The notes beneath the pieces are model-generated. The model saw only the letters and a program-made list of their open reading frames with translations, had not been told where the DNA came from and did no database searches. Source: Chromatiaceae bacterium (lineage in GTDB: Bacteria; Pseudomonadota; Gammaproteobacteria; Chromatiales; Chromatiaceae). Taken from it: a stretch of 64,000 nt of DNA. Shown here piece after piece: positions 49,498-61,614 of the stretch (the first letter of the stretch is position 1; every line of letters starts with the position of its first letter). The stretch lies in NCBI GenBank assembly GCA_016714645.1, contig JADKCI010000002.1, positions 124,001 to 188,000 on the forward strand, written 5' to 3'. A program made the translations under genes and the position numbers.

Positions 49498-50616
49498 ATG
49501 GGCGTTGATCTCGCGATATTTTTTGCCACCTCCGGCCACAGTGGCGTGGACCGGCTGGCCCGGAATCTGGTCTCCGCCCTGGCCCGCCGGGGCTACCGGG
49601 TGGACGTGCTCAAGGTGCAAGGGCATGGGCCGAATTTCCAGGAGGTTCCGGAGGGGGTGCGCATCATCGAGCTGGGGACAGCCCACGCCTATTCCAGTCT
49701 GCCGGCGGTCGTCCGCTATCTGCGCCGCGAGCGGCCCGCAAGCCTCTATTGCGACAAGGACCGCATCAATCATACCGCCATCCTGGCCCGCGCCCTGGCC
49801 CAGGGCCTGGCGCGCCCCAGCACCTTTCTCGCGGTCGGCACGGGTACGACCCTGTCCATCGATTGCGCCCGGCGCGGCTGGTTTCATGCCCTCAGGACGC
49901 GCTTTTCGACGGGGAAGCTCTATCCCTATGCCGACAGGGTCATCGTGACCTCCCGGGGGGTGGCCGAGGATATGGCCGCTTACACCGGCCTTGCGCGCGA
50001 CCTGATCGAGGTGGTGCCTTGCCCCGTGGTGCCCGCCGCGGTCTTCGCGGGCCGCTGCCAGCCGCCCCGGCACCCCTGGTTCGGCGATGGCGGTCTACCC
50101 ATCATCATGGGGCTCGGCGAATTGTGCGAGCGGAAGGATTTTCCTACCCTGATGCGCGCCTTCGCCCTGATCCAGGGTGAATACCCCTCGCGCCTCATGA
50201 TTCTGGGGCGGGGCAAGCATCGCGACCCGCTCCTGGCCCTGGCCCGGGAGCTGGGCATCGCCGGGGCACTGGATCTGCCGGGTTTCGTGGAGGCCCCCCT
50301 GGATTATCTGGCCCAGGCCAGCCTCTTCGCCTTTACCTCGACGCTGGAAGGGCTGGGGTTTGCCTTGATCGAGGCCCTGGCCGTGGGGGTCCCCGCGGTC
50401 GCGACGGACTGTCCCAGCGGGCCCCGGGAGATACTGCAAGACGGCAAGTTTGGCCCCCTGGTGCCGGTGGGCGATCACCAGGCCCTGGCGGCCGCCATGC
50501 TGGCGACCCTGCGCGACCCGCCGGACCCGGATTTCCTGAGGCAGGCCGCCTGGCCCTATGAAATCGAGAATGCCACCAGCGCCTACGTCCGGGCGCTCAA
50601 TCTTCGACTCCTTTAA
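49498..50616 (+). CDS. Glycosyltransferase family 4
   Basis: 372 residues, GT-B fold. FFATSGHSGVDRLARNLVSALARRGYRV opens the acceptor half. The donor half has IMGLGELCERKDFPTLMRAFALI and STLEGLGFALIEALAVGVPAVATDC, the GT4 E-x7-E pattern. It resembles the GT4 at 26075-27178 and is likely its former neighbour. AsnB follows after 13 bp. The CRISPR island ends just before its start. Confidence 0.9.
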   Translation: MGVDLAIFFATSGHSGVDRLARNLVSALARRGYRVDVLKVQGHGPNFQEVPEGVRIIELGTAHAYSSLPAVVRYLRRERPASLYCDKDRINHTAILARALAQGLARPSTFLAVGTGTTLSIDCARRGWFHALRTRFSTGKLYPYADRVIVTSRGVAEDMAAYTGLARDLIEVVPCPVVPAAVFAGRCQPPRHPWFGDGGLPIIMGLGELCERKDFPTLMRAFALIQGEYPSRLMILGRGKHRDPLLALARELGIAGALDLPGFVEAPLDYLAQASLFAFTSTLEGLGFALIEALAVGVPAVATDCPSGPREILQDGKFGPLVPVGDHQALAAAMLATLRDPPDPDFLRQAAWPYEIENATSAYVRALNLRLL

Positions 50617-50629
50617 GTGGATTAGCCTC

Positions 50630-52468
50630 ATGTGCGGCATCGTCGGCCTCTTCAACCGTAGCGGCCCCGTGCGGATCGCGGCCCTCGAGACCGCCGTGGC
50701 GCGTCTTGCTCATCGGGGACCCGATGACCAGGGGACCTTTGTCTCGGGTCATTTCGGCATGGGGCACACCCGGCTGTCGATCATCGATCTGGCCGGCGGG
50801 CATCAACCCCTGAAGACCGCCGACGGCACCCTCACCCTGATCGCCAATGGCGAGATCTATAACTTCATCGAGTTGCGCGCCCTGCTGGAGTCCCGGGGCC
50901 ACCGCTTTCTCACCCATTCCGACTGCGAGGTGATCCTGCACGCCTACCGGGAATACGGCGAGAATTTCCTGAAGCATATCCTGGGCATGTTCGCCTTCGC
51001 CCTCTTCGATAGTGCCCATGACCGCCTGATTCTGGCCCGGGACCGCCTTGGCATCAAACCCTTGTTCCTGGCCGTGCGCGGCAGCGGCGTGGCCTTTGCG
51101 TCGGAGATCAAGGGCCTGCTGCCGCTTCTGGACGAGCTTCCCGATATTGATGCCCTGGGATTGGCCCGCTACTTCCAGAACCAGTTTGCCGGGGGGGCAA
51201 CCACCCTGCTGCAAGGGGTGGAGCGGGTGCTGCCGGGGGAAAGCGTCTGGATCGAGCAGGGCCGCATTGCCCGCCGCTACCGCTACTGGTCGCCCCTCCA
51301 GGTGCAATGCCTGGACCTGGGTTTCGAGGAGGCCTCGACTCGCTTCGACGCCCTTATGGAGGTGGTCATCACCGAACATATGCGTTCGGATGTCCCCTTT
51401 GGGCTCTTCCTGTCCGGGGGCGTGGATTCCGCCGTCTTGTTGGCCCAGTTGAGCCAGCATTCCGATCGGCCGATCCGCACCTTCTCCGTCGGTTTCCCGG
51501 GGACCTCCGTGCAGGATGAACTCCCCCTGGCCCAGATGATTTCACGGCGTTTCGGCAGCCAGCATCGGGAGATATGCCCTAGCTCTAGGGATATCCTCCA
51601 AAGTTTTCCCCTGACCATCTGGGCGGCGGACGAGCTCATGCGCGATAACGCCAACATGCCCACGGCCCTGCTCGCCCAAGCCGCCGGTCAGGAGCTGAAG
51701 GTGGTGTTTTCCGGCGAGGGCGGTGACGAGGTCTTCGCGGGCTATGGCCGCTATCGCAGCTCGCCCCTGGAACTGTGGTTCAAGAACCTGCTGAACCCCG
51801 GCTCCATGGGTTTCCGGACCCGAGGCACCTTTCGGGGGGGGTGGCCGCGGCAATTGTTTACCCGGTCGATGCGGGCGCAGTTGCCGCTGATCAGGCAGCT
51901 AGTGGTCGATGGCTGGCGGCAAACGCCCGCGGCCTGGAGCGACCTGCAGCGCAGGCAGTACATCGATCTCACGCAGGCACTGCCGGACAACCTGCTGGTC
52001 AAGGCGGATCGCATGATGATGGCCTGGGGCCTGGAGGGGAGGGTGCCCTTCCTCGATCATCGCCTGGTGGAATTTGGCCTGGGCCTGCCCGACAAGCTGA
52101 AGGTCGCGGGGGGCGTGGGCAAGCTCTTCCTCAAGCGCTGGGCCCGGCGTGATCTACCCGAGGAGTATTTGTTCGCCCGCAAGCGCGGGTTTTATGTCCC
52201 CCTGGGTGACTGGATGGGGGCTGACCTGCTGGGCCGCTTGAACACCCTGCTCCCGGAACATCCGGCCCTGCGGCCCTGGTTCAGGCCGGATGGGGTGCGG
52301 GCCTTGATCGCCCGCTGCCGGGATACACGCAACGGCAGCGCCATGCTGTGGGCCATCATTCAGTTTGTGATCTGGACCCACTTTCTGCGGCAGGGCTTTG
52401 CGGAGCGACCGGCGGCCCTGACCGATCCCCTGGAACTGATCCGTGACTTGCAGGGCTTCGAGCCTTGA
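50630..52468 (+). CDS. asnB: Asparagine synthase (glutamine-hydrolysing), glycan-cluster type
   Basis: 612 residues. ATG 50630 is chosen because the second residue is the catalytic Cys of the amidotransferase (MCGIVGLFN). The N-terminal half has LAHRGPDDQG and LIANGEIYNFIELR. The synthase half has the ATP pyrophosphatase loop GLFLSGGVDSAVLLAQL and FSGEGGDEVFAGYGRY. Copies in polysaccharide clusters often amidate sugar acids, so the substrate here may be a glycan and not free aspartate. Confidence 0.92.
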   Translation: MCGIVGLFNRSGPVRIAALETAVARLAHRGPDDQGTFVSGHFGMGHTRLSIIDLAGGHQPLKTADGTLTLIANGEIYNFIELRALLESRGHRFLTHSDCEVILHAYREYGENFLKHILGMFAFALFDSAHDRLILARDRLGIKPLFLAVRGSGVAFASEIKGLLPLLDELPDIDALGLARYFQNQFAGGATTLLQGVERVLPGESVWIEQGRIARRYRYWSPLQVQCLDLGFEEASTRFDALMEVVITEHMRSDVPFGLFLSGGVDSAVLLAQLSQHSDRPIRTFSVGFPGTSVQDELPLAQMISRRFGSQHREICPSSRDILQSFPLTIWAADELMRDNANMPTALLAQAAGQELKVVFSGEGGDEVFAGYGRYRSSPLELWFKNLLNPGSMGFRTRGTFRGGWPRQLFTRSMRAQLPLIRQLVVDGWRQTPAAWSDLQRRQYIDLTQALPDNLLVKADRMMMAWGLEGRVPFLDHRLVEFGLGLPDKLKVAGGVGKLFLKRWARRDLPEEYLFARKRGFYVPLGDWMGADLLGRLNTLLPEHPALRPWFRPDGVRALIARCRDTRNGSAMLWAIIQFVIWTHFLRQGFAERPAALTDPLELIRDLQGFEP

Positions 52469-52472
52469 TCCC

Positions 52473-53405
52473 TCAGGCCAACTGATACCGATCCTTCATG
52501 TCCTGGTAAACGAGGTTGGAGACGGAACGGATGGCATTGCCGCGCTGTTTCATCCAGCCGAAATACTTTTTGACGGGGACCGGGCTTTCGATGATGGCGA
52601 CGAAGGTATAAGGGTAACTGCCGCCATTCTCACCCGGCGCCACCACGATGCCCATGTCGCCACAGAGCATGGCGGTGGATCCCGTCTTGTCGTAAACGCG
52701 GACATTGTCTGGCATGGAGTCCACTCCATCGACGATGCGATCGCGATTAGACAGGGAGAGGAGGGCGCGCATCTCGTCGGCGTAGGGCAACTGGCTCCGC
52801 CAGAAGGCGGCCAAAAAGCGGTGATAGTCGCCGGCGGAGGCCAGGTTACGGTAAGTGCGCCCCCCTGCCGGGATCTGCTCCACGATGCGGATGTCCTGGA
52901 AGATGTCGGGCCCATTCTGTTTGAGCACCCGCTCCACGTCCCCGGGTCCCCGGTTGCCGGCGTTCTGGCTGACCAGGGTCATGATGCGGTTGGTGGACTT
53001 GTTGCAACTGGAGCGGATCATGCGCTCCATGGTCTTGCGGACCTCGGGGGTGTAGCTGATCCGGCTCGACTGGCTGGCCTGATAGAACCAGGCCTGGCAG
53101 ACAAAGGGCTTGATCATGCTCGCCGCCTGGCGGGGCACGTCCTCGTTGATGGCGACCAGCTTCTCGCGGCTGGTGAAGTCATAGACGGACCAGGAGACCT
53201 TGTCCCCGGCGCCAATCAGGCCTTGGGCGCGCAGACTGGCGATGTGGTTGACGACCCGGCTTTGCAGGCTGCCATAGGCGCTGCCATAGGCCACCTGGGC
53301 CTGGGCCTGGGTGAGGGGCGCCAGGGTCAGAGGCGCCACTAAGAGGCCCGCGGAACCCAGGGCCAGGGTCCGGAGGAATTCGCGACGGCTTGGGTTTGCG
53401 CTCAT
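52473..53405 (-). CDS. Tat-exported class A beta-lactamase-like serine hydrolase
   Basis: 310 residues from ATG 53405 (AGGAGG 11 bp upstream). A twin-arginine signal (SRREFLRTLALGSAGLLVAP) directs it to the periplasm. The active-site motifs of the serine beta-lactamase/PBP fold are all present: SMIK (Ser-x-x-Lys), SCN and KTG (YDKTGST). The rest is unlike resistance enzymes; relatives act on peptidoglycan or as lactamase-like peptidases. No regulator is adjacent, so resistance is not implied. Confidence 0.85.
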   Translation of the reverse strand: MSANPSRREFLRTLALGSAGLLVAPLTLAPLTQAQAQVAYGSAYGSLQSRVVNHIASLRAQGLIGAGDKVSWSVYDFTSREKLVAINEDVPRQAASMIKPFVCQAWFYQASQSSRISYTPEVRKTMERMIRSSCNKSTNRIMTLVSQNAGNRGPGDVERVLKQNGPDIFQDIRIVEQIPAGGRTYRNLASAGDYHRFLAAFWRSQLPYADEMRALLSLSNRDRIVDGVDSMPDNVRVYDKTGSTAMLCGDMGIVVAPGENGGSYPYTFVAIIESPVPVKKYFGWMKQRGNAIRSVSNLVYQDMKDRYQLA

Positions 53406-53670
53406 GGTCGAAGCAGCCTCCTGTTGGGGCGGTTGGGCGGATACAAGGGCGGGAGTTGAATGGGGTGTCGAATTCAAGGCCGGGCGCGGCCTGGGCTCGC
53501 GCCCCTCATGGAATGGAAAGGAGCATAGCCCCGCATCCGGGGCGGGGCAAGGAGGGACGCGGCGTTTTTTGACCCAGGTCAGGGTCATTGGGCGGGTTAT
53601 TCAATTTTGCGGCAGGGCCGGGGGCTAAGCTGCTCTTCCCGAGCCCTTGGCCCCGGCCATCATGGGAGCG

Positions 53671-55365
<1,695 letters not shown>

Positions 55366-55454
55366 TCAGGAGGCGCCCCGTACGGGCCGCTATTGTAGCG
55401 CCCTGGCGCCAGACCTGACATCACCCCCGACCCTAACAGAAGGTATAGATCCCC

Positions 55455-57386
55455 ATGACTGTAGAGGCCCATAAGGAAACCCTGGAATTCAAGGCCGAGG
55501 TGAGCCAAATACTCGACCTGGTCATCCGTTCTCTCTATTCGAATAAGGAAATCTTCCTGCGCGAGCTGGTGTCCAATGCCTCGGACGCGGGCGAGAAGCT
55601 GCGCTTCGAGGCCCTCACGGACGACGGCCTGCTGGCGGAGGACCCGGATCTGCGCATCCGGATCGAGGTGGACAAGGAGGCGGGGACCCTGACCGTCAGT
55701 GACAACGGGATTGGCATGAGCCGCCTGGAGGTCATGGACACCATTGGCAGCATCGCCAGCTCCGGCACCCGCCGCTTCCTGGAGGCCATGACCGGCGATC
55801 AGACCAAGGACAGCGCCCTCATTGGCCAGTTCGGCGTCGGTTTCTACTCCGCCTACATCGTCGCCGACAAGGTCAGCCTCATCACCCGCCGCGCCGGCCT
55901 CGCGCCCGAGCATGGGGTGCGTTGGTCCTCCGATGGCCGCGGCCAGTACGACATCGAGACCCTGGAGGTGGCCGAACGCGGTACCCGCGTCACCCTGCAC
56001 CTGAAGGAGGACGAGAAGGAATTCCTCGAACCCTGGCGGCTGCGCACCATTATCTCCAAGTTTTCCGACCACATCGCCCTGCCAGTGGAGATGCTCAAGG
56101 AGACCTATGGCGAGGAAGAAGGAGAGGGTGAGGAGAAGAAGGAGGCCAAGGCGCCCGAGTGGGAGCGCGTCAACCAGGGCACGGCCCTCTGGATGCGCAA
56201 CAAGGCGGAGGTGACGGACGAGGAGTACAAGGACTTTTACAAGCACATCTCCCACGACTTCGAGGAACCCCTGGCCTGGGTCCACAACCGGGTCGAGGGC
56301 ACCAACGAATACAGTGCCCTGCTGTTCGTGCCCAAACGCGCCCCCTGGGACCTGTGGGACCGCGACCAGAAACACGGGGTCAAGCTCTATGTCCGCCGCG
56401 TCTTCATCATGGATGAGGCGGAGAAGCTCATGCCCCACTACCTGCGCTTCGTCAAGGGCGTGGTGGACTCCGACGACCTGCCCCTCAACGTCTCCCGCGA
56501 GATCCTGCAGCACAATCGCAAGATCGACACCATTCGCGGTGCCAATATCAAGCGCGTCCTGAGTCTGCTGGAGACCATGGCCAAGGACGAGGCGGAGAAG
56601 TACCAGGAATTCTGGAAGGAGTTTGGCAAGGTGATCAAGGAGGGCCCGGGCGAGGACTTCCCCAACCGTGAACGCATCGCCAGCCTCCTGCGCTTTGCCA
56701 CCACGCACCAGGAGGACGACGACCAGAGCCTGTCCCTGGACGCCTACATCGAGCGCATGAAGGAAGGGCAGGACAAGATCTACTACATCACCGCCGATAC
56801 CCCCGCCGCCGCCCGCCACAGCCCCCACCTGGAGGTCTTCCGCAAGAAGGGCGTCGAGGTGCTTTTGCTTTCGGACCGGGTGGACGAGTGGCTGGTGTCC
56901 TCCCTGACCGAGTACAAGGGCAAGCACCTGCAGTCCGTCACCAAGGGTGACCTGGACCTGGGCGACCTGGCGGACAAGGAGGAGAAGGAGCAGCGCGAGA
57001 AGGCCGCCGAGGAACATGGCGATCTGCTCAAGCGCCTCAAGGACGCCCTGGGCGACCGGGTGGACGCCGTGCGCGCCAGTACCCGCCTGGTCGATTCCCC
57101 GGCCTGCATCGTGGTCGGTGAGTACGATATGAGCGCCAACCTGGCGCGGGTCCTCAAGTCCGTGGGCCAGAACGCCCCCGCCTCCAAGCCGACCCTCGAA
57201 GTGAATCTGGATCACCTGCTGGTCAAGCGTCTTGAGTCCGAGAGCGACACGGGGCGCTTCGGCGATCTGGCCCTGATCCTCTTCGACCAGGCCCAACTGG
57301 CCGAGGGTGGGCAACTCGATGATCCGGCCGCCTTCGTGGGCCGCCTCAACAAGCTCATGACGGGTTTGATGCTGTCGGGGCGCTAA
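55455..57386 (+). CDS. htpG: Chaperone HtpG (Hsp90)
   Basis: 643 residues with the Hsp90 signatures [39 protein letters not shown] and NVSREILQ. Three domains are complete: N-terminal ATPase (1-230), middle, and C-terminal dimerisation. AAGGT lies 11 bp ahead of the ATG. A CTTGAA element (55318-55323) in the upstream gap could be half of a heat-shock promoter, but no matching -10 is clear. Confidence 0.96.
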   Translation: MTVEAHKETLEFKAEVSQILDLVIRSLYSNKEIFLRELVSNASDAGEKLRFEALTDDGLLAEDPDLRIRIEVDKEAGTLTVSDNGIGMSRLEVMDTIGSIASSGTRRFLEAMTGDQTKDSALIGQFGVGFYSAYIVADKVSLITRRAGLAPEHGVRWSSDGRGQYDIETLEVAERGTRVTLHLKEDEKEFLEPWRLRTIISKFSDHIALPVEMLKETYGEEEGEGEEKKEAKAPEWERVNQGTALWMRNKAEVTDEEYKDFYKHISHDFEEPLAWVHNRVEGTNEYSALLFVPKRAPWDLWDRDQKHGVKLYVRRVFIMDEAEKLMPHYLRFVKGVVDSDDLPLNVSREILQHNRKIDTIRGANIKRVLSLLETMAKDEAEKYQEFWKEFGKVIKEGPGEDFPNRERIASLLRFATTHQEDDDQSLSLDAYIERMKEGQDKIYYITADTPAAARHSPHLEVFRKKGVEVLLLSDRVDEWLVSSLTEYKGKHLQSVTKGDLDLGDLADKEEKEQREKAAEEHGDLLKRLKDALGDRVDAVRASTRLVDSPACIVVGEYDMSANLARVLKSVGQNAPASKPTLEVNLDHLLVKRLESESDTGRFGDLALILFDQAQLAEGGQLDDPAAFVGRLNKLMTGLMLSGR

Positions 57387-57558
57387 GGCCTGACTGCCCC
57401 AGCTAAGGTGGCGCCGGCCCTGGGTCGGTGCCACCCTTATCGGTCTTCCCGCGGTAGGGTCCCGTCCGCATTACTCCGGCCCACCCTCTCAACCATTGGG
57501 CCACGGGCCCCCGCGTGGCACAATTACCCCATCGACCCAGGCCACCCAGGCGCCCGCC

Positions 57559-57912
57559 ATGTCCCTTCCCCCGGAAAACCTGACCCACGCCCTGTCCGAC
57601 CTCACTCGGCTGAGGATTCTCATGCTCCTCTTGCCGTGCGGGGAGCGGTGCGTCTGCGATCTCACGCTAGCCCTGGAACTGCCCCAGCCCAAGATCTCGC
57701 GCCACCTCGCCGTTCTGCGGGAGACGGGGTTGCTGCTGGACCGCCGGGCGGGACTCTGGATTCACTATCGCCTCCATCCCGATCTACCCGCCTGGGCCCT
57801 GGATGCCCTGGCCGCCTTCCGCCGCGGGTGTAACCGACAGGAACCCTTCGACGCGGATCAGGCGCGCCTGGCCCGCCCCGCGGGGCAGGGTGGGGAGACT
57901 CCGACATGCTGA
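57559..57912 (+). CDS. ArsR-family metalloregulator
   Basis: 117 residues from ATG 57559. The winged helix is complete (LTRLRILMLLL, LPQPKISRHLAVLRETGLL). The CVCDL motif in the DNA-recognition helix region is the As(III)/Sb(III)-binding site of ArsR-type sensors. Its stop overlaps the CorA gene start (ATGCTGA), so the two are coupled; a metal-responsive link to the transporter is inferred. No arsenic-efflux gene is near. Confidence 0.88.
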   Translation: MSLPPENLTHALSDLTRLRILMLLLPCGERCVCDLTLALELPQPKISRHLAVLRETGLLLDRRAGLWIHYRLHPDLPAWALDALAAFRRGCNRQEPFDADQARLARPAGQGGETPTC

Positions 57913-58859
57913 AGGCATACCGGCTGCAGGATTCCCGTCTCATCACCCTCAAGCCCGAGGCCGATACCGAGGGTCACTGGCTGGCCGAGGCCCAGTGGAT
58001 CGAACTGGTGAAGCCCAAGCCGGAAGAACTGGCCCAGGTCAAGCCGTTCTGCAAGGTGCCTCTGCCCAAGATGCGCGAGCTCGATGAGCTGGAATCGGGC
58101 TCCCACCACCAGGATTTTGATCAGGGGTTTCAACTCCACTGTCTATTTTTCCACCGCCCGGATGGTGAACCGCGCAATACCAACGCCGCCTTCATTCATG
58201 ACGGTGAGCGGCTGGTATCCCTCTGTTCCCAGGTCTTGCCCCACCCGCGCCTGTTGCGCCGCCGTAACAAGCTCGGCATGAAACCCCTGGCTGATCCGCT
58301 GGAGATCCTCCTGGCTCTGCAGGACATCAAGGTCGAGGGCCTGGGAGACGAGACGGAACAGGCCTATCTCACCCTCTCGGATATCCAAAAGGAGGTTCTG
58401 GGCCGGCGCAGCGAGGACCTGGAGGATGCCGTGGACGGCCTGGCGGATCAGGAGGACCTGATCGGTAAGATTCGCCTCTGCCTCATGGATGCGCAGCGCG
58501 ATATCCGCTTCCTGATCCGTCAGCCCCAGATGCCTAAAAAATATCGCAAGCTGGGGGCTGAATTGCTGCTCGATGTCGATTCGCTCATGCCCCACAACGA
58601 CTTCCTCTCGGAGAAGGCGGACTTTCTGCTCAACGCCACTCAGGGTTTCATTAACATGGAGCAGAATCGCCTGCTGAAGATCTTCTCCGTCGCCGCCCTT
58701 ATCTTCCTGCCCCCGACACTGATCGCCGGCATCTACGGTATGAATTTCGAATCCATGCCGGAACTGAGCTGGGCCTGGGGCTATCCCATGGCCCTGGGTC
58801 TCATCGCTATCGCCGCCGTCGTCCCCATCCTGTACGTCAAGCTCAAGGGCTGGTTGTAG
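57906..58859 (+). CDS. CorA-like divalent-cation transporter
   Basis: 317 residues. Most of the protein is the cytoplasmic helical funnel (QEVL... LEDAVDGLADQEDLIGK). Two membrane helices sit at the end, with the YGMN signature (AGIYGMNFESMP) between them. CorA moves Mg2+, Co2+ or Ni2+ through a pentamer; with an ArsR-type gene ahead, other metals such as Zn2+ are possible. Coupled to the regulator. Confidence 0.9.
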   Translation: MLKAYRLQDSRLITLKPEADTEGHWLAEAQWIELVKPKPEELAQVKPFCKVPLPKMRELDELESGSHHQDFDQGFQLHCLFFHRPDGEPRNTNAAFIHDGERLVSLCSQVLPHPRLLRRRNKLGMKPLADPLEILLALQDIKVEGLGDETEQAYLTLSDIQKEVLGRRSEDLEDAVDGLADQEDLIGKIRLCLMDAQRDIRFLIRQPQMPKKYRKLGAELLLDVDSLMPHNDFLSEKADFLLNATQGFINMEQNRLLKIFSVAALIFLPPTLIAGIYGMNFESMPELSWAWGYPMALGLIAIAAVVPILYVKLKGWL

Positions 58860-58896
58860 CCAATCAAACCAGCCGTTATCCGGAACATCCAATAAC

Positions 58897-59367
58897 ATGC
58901 GCTATTTCCTGCTTGCCTCGCTCCTGCTTGCCCCTTTCGCTCCCGCCGCTGAAAATTTTCAGACCTACCATAACTCCCGTTTTGATTACGCCATCGAGTA
59001 TCCCGCCAACCTCCTGATTCCACAGGGTGAAGCCGATAATGGCGACGGTCAGGTCTTTGTCTCTCCCGATCAGCAAGCCCGTTTTAAAATCTACGGTACC
59101 CATAATGTGCTAGAGGAATCCATCAAGGACCTCTATCACAAGGAATCCCAGGATGTCGCAACCGGAAAAATCACCAAGAAGGTGACCTATAAACGCCAGA
59201 AGAATAACTGGTTTGTTATTTCCGGCTACATCGGCAACAAGATCTTCTATCAGAAGACCCTGCTTTCCAATGACCAGTTCAAGACCTTCTACATGGAATA
59301 CCCAGAAACCCAGCGTCACCTCTATGATCACATCCTGGGACGGATGGCAAGTTCCTTTAAGGGGTGA
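58897..59367 (+). CDS. Secreted protein of unknown function
   Basis: 156 residues with a signal peptide ending near PAAENF. The mature part is beta-rich with FDYAIEYPANLLIPQGEADNG and several basic and aromatic patches, resembling small periplasmic lipid-binding-like domains of environmental bacteria. No family assigned. The gene stands alone; its codon use is somewhat less GC-rich at the end than its neighbours. Confidence 0.65.
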   Translation: MRYFLLASLLLAPFAPAAENFQTYHNSRFDYAIEYPANLLIPQGEADNGDGQVFVSPDQQARFKIYGTHNVLEESIKDLYHKESQDVATGKITKKVTYKRQKNNWFVISGYIGNKIFYQKTLLSNDQFKTFYMEYPETQRHLYDHILGRMASSFKG

Positions 59368-59466
59368 CGGCCATTCCAGTTGGGTGATCCATACTTGAAA
59401 GGGGGGTAGTGCCCTAATCGGTAGGATGGCGGCGAGCTTGGGCCTTTATTAACAGCCTGTTAGGAA

Positions 59467-59483
59467 AATGCGTCCTACGCATT
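59467..59483. repeat. Perfect 17-bp palindrome in the intergenic region
   Basis: AATGCGT-CCT-ACGCATT, in the 157-bp gap between the secreted protein and uppP. A GTAGGATGGCGG segment 50 bp upstream suggests part of a dispersed repeat family. No gene here. Confidence 0.6.
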
Positions 59484-59524
59484 GGGGCGCTACTAGCACC
59501 CGCGGGTAGCTTGTCGTGCCGGTG

Positions 59525-60349
59525 TTACGAATGCCAGTCAACCAGCCCCGTATAGGCGGTGCCGAGCACGATCAGCCCAAAGACGATGCGGTACCAGGCA
59601 AAGGCGTTGAAGTTGTGGTGGGAGATGAAGCGCAGCAGGCCCTTGATGGCGAGCATGGCGAAGATGAATGACGTCACGAAGCCCACTGCGAACACCGGGA
59701 AGTCATCCAGGGACAGGATGTCGCGGGCCTTGTAAACATCCAGGACGGTGGCGGCCAGCATGGTGGGAATGGCGAGGAAGAAAGACAGCTCGGTTGCTGC
59801 CTGGCGGGAAAGCCCGAAGAAGAGGCCGCCCAGGATGGTGGCCCCCGCCCGGGAGACGCCGGGGAACATGGCGATGGCCTGGGCAAAGCCCACCTTGAGG
59901 GCCTCCCGCCAGGTGATGTCCTCTACCGCGGCGAAACGCACCGGCAAGTCGCGCTTTTCCACCCAGAGGATCACGAAACCACCCACGATCAGGGCGAAGG
60001 CCACGGAAATGGGATTGAAGAGGTGGGCCTTGATCAGGGAGTGCAGCAGAAAGCCCAGCACCGCCGCCGGCATGAAGGCGATCAGGATGTTGAGGGCGAA
60101 ACGCTGCTCGGGCCCCTGCGCCCACATGCCCTTGATCACCCCCAGGAGCCGGGCTCGATACAGCCAGCAGACCGCCAGGATCGCCGCGAACTGGATGACG
60201 ATCTCAAAGACCTTGCTCTGATCGTTGGTGTAGTCGAGCAGACTGCCGGCGATGATGAGGTGGCCGGTCGATGAAATCGGGAGGAATTCAGTCAGTCCCT
60301 CGACGATGCCGAGGATCAGGGCCTTTAACAGCAATGGCAATTCAAACAT
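59525..60349 (-). CDS. uppP: Undecaprenyl-diphosphatase UppP/BacA
   Basis: 274 residues with about eight membrane helices. Catalytic motifs are complete: [18 protein letters not shown] and [21 protein letters not shown]. It removes phosphate from undecaprenyl pyrophosphate in the membrane, recycling the carrier used for peptidoglycan and for the surface glycans encoded in this window. Confidence 0.95.
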   Translation of the reverse strand: MFELPLLLKALILGIVEGLTEFLPISSTGHLIIAGSLLDYTNDQSKVFEIVIQFAAILAVCWLYRARLLGVIKGMWAQGPEQRFALNILIAFMPAAVLGFLLHSLIKAHLFNPISVAFALIVGGFVILWVEKRDLPVRFAAVEDITWREALKVGFAQAIAMFPGVSRAGATILGGLFFGLSRQAATELSFFLAIPTMLAATVLDVYKARDILSLDDFPVFAVGFVTSFIFAMLAIKGLLRFISHHNFNAFAWYRIVFGLIVLGTAYTGLVDWHS

Positions 60350-60485
60350 CTGAGGTTCCTGGGTGTGACTTGGCCGAGAGGGTTAAGGGTAGCTGGACCC
60401 GTGGGTAGAGGTCGGGTCGGGACCGCCGCCCGATGGGAGGCGCGATTGTAGCAGTCGCTCAATCCGGGGGCCGGTCGATGAGCGG

Positions 60486-61172
60486 TCAGCCTGGGAACAG
60501 GAGTCGCAGCGCCGTCCAGGAGGCCAAGGGCGGCGGCTCCCGGCTGGCAAGGGCAGCCACATAGCCGGGTTGCGGCGCGAAATGGATAATTTCCGGCGGG
60601 GGGCCGCCGGGCTCGGCGGGCTGGAACAGGCCCCGCCCATCCAGCTTGACGCTGGCCTCCAGGGCCGTCCAGAAACAGGTGAAGAGGGCAGGGCGTTCCG
60701 CCTCGGTAGCGGCGAGCAGCCGCGCGACCTCCGACGCCGGGAAGAGGCGGCGGGCAATCCCCAGCAGGTTGCGGTTGGCCGTCGGTCGCTCGCAGTCGAT
60801 GCCCACCGCCCGATCCCAGCGCAGGGCGACGAGGGCCAGATCGCCGCTGGTGGTCAGGTTGAATTCCAGGGGCCCGGCAACGGCGGGCTTGCCCTGGGGC
60901 CCCTGCTGGAACGCGATGCGCGCGGGCGGGGTAGCGAGGGGGGTCGCCAGAATCAGCCGGAGCCCCGCATGGGCGCGGATATAGGCCCCGCGGTGCCCCG
61001 GCACCAGGCGTCGATCGGCCCGGGCCTGCTCCGCGCCGGACAGCAGTGGCCAGAGGGCCTCGGGATCGCCATTATCGGCGCCGCAGGGGATGATCCAGAT
61101 CTGGAGATCCTGGGGCCCGAGAAGCGGTCCCGGGCGAGCAGCAATCCAGGGTAGGGTGGTTAATGCCAACAT
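60486..61172 (-). CDS. 4'-phosphopantetheinyl transferase (Sfp type)
   Basis: 228 residues from ATG 61172; the frame extends to 61262 but the extra part looks unstructured. Motifs VGIDCE and FWTALEASVKLDGRG match the Sfp/AcpT family that loads phosphopantetheine from CoA onto carrier proteins. No carrier protein or synthase gene is near in the window, so the substrate is unknown. Confidence 0.85.
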   Translation of the reverse strand: MLALTTLPWIAARPGPLLGPQDLQIWIIPCGADNGDPEALWPLLSGAEQARADRRLVPGHRGAYIRAHAGLRLILATPLATPPARIAFQQGPQGKPAVAGPLEFNLTTSGDLALVALRWDRAVGIDCERPTANRNLLGIARRLFPASEVARLLAATEAERPALFTCFWTALEASVKLDGRGLFQPAEPGGPPPEIIHFAPQPGYVAALASREPPPLASWTALRLLFPG

Positions 61173-61318
61173 CTCGGGGTGTCGCTTGCGGAAATAACGA
61201 GAGCCATAGCGTCTTCGGGCATTAACGGGAGGGTCACCCGGCCCGGAAATCCAGGCACTCAAGTTGCTCCGGTCTCACCCGGATCAGGTTACTGGCCTGG
61301 TTACCCCGGTCCCCGACG

Positions 61319-61347
61319 TTGGAGTCAGCCCACCCGCTCCCTATAAT
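61319..61347 (+). promoter_or_regulatory. Promoter of the small gene and tex
   Basis: TTGGAG (61319-61324), a 17-bp spacer, TATAAT (61342-61347) with a full consensus -10. It lies 28 bp before the GTG start at 61376. Confidence 0.65.
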
Positions 61348-61375
61348 GAGCGACCGCCACTCAGGAGCTAGCCCC

Positions 61376-61612
61376 GTGGAGCCCCACGACCACAAGTCCC
61401 CGCATGCCGTCATCGAAGCCCTCTGCGCCAAGGGCTGCCGCCAGGTGTGGCGGGAAATCCAGGCCCTTGAGGCGGGCGATCCCCCCGAGGAGGCCCGCGG
61501 GCTCACCGATGCCGAATGTGACCAGGTGTTGACCGAACTCAAGGCGATCATGGCGGTTTACGATAGCTGTCGCCCGGACCCTGGTCCGGACCCTTTCCGC
61601 GGACATGGATAA
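61376..61612 (+). CDS. Small acidic protein upstream of tex
   Basis: 78 residues from GTG 61376, chosen for AGGAG with 8-bp spacing and for lying after the promoter; ATG 61346 would be inside the -10. An HDHKSPH opening, a [12 protein letters not shown] helix and a [19 protein letters not shown] helix make a helical hairpin with a conserved-looking Cys pair. Not recognised; its stop lies 2 bp before tex. Confidence 0.7.
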   Translation: MEPHDHKSPHAVIEALCAKGCRQVWREIQALEAGDPPEEARGLTDAECDQVLTELKAIMAVYDSCRPDPGPDPFRGHG

Positions 61613-61614
61613 AG

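Noticed and set aside
52473..53405. Antibiotic-resistance beta-lactamase
   Set aside because: Catalytic motifs fit the fold, but the rest is unlike resistance enzymes, and there is no regulator or mobile context.
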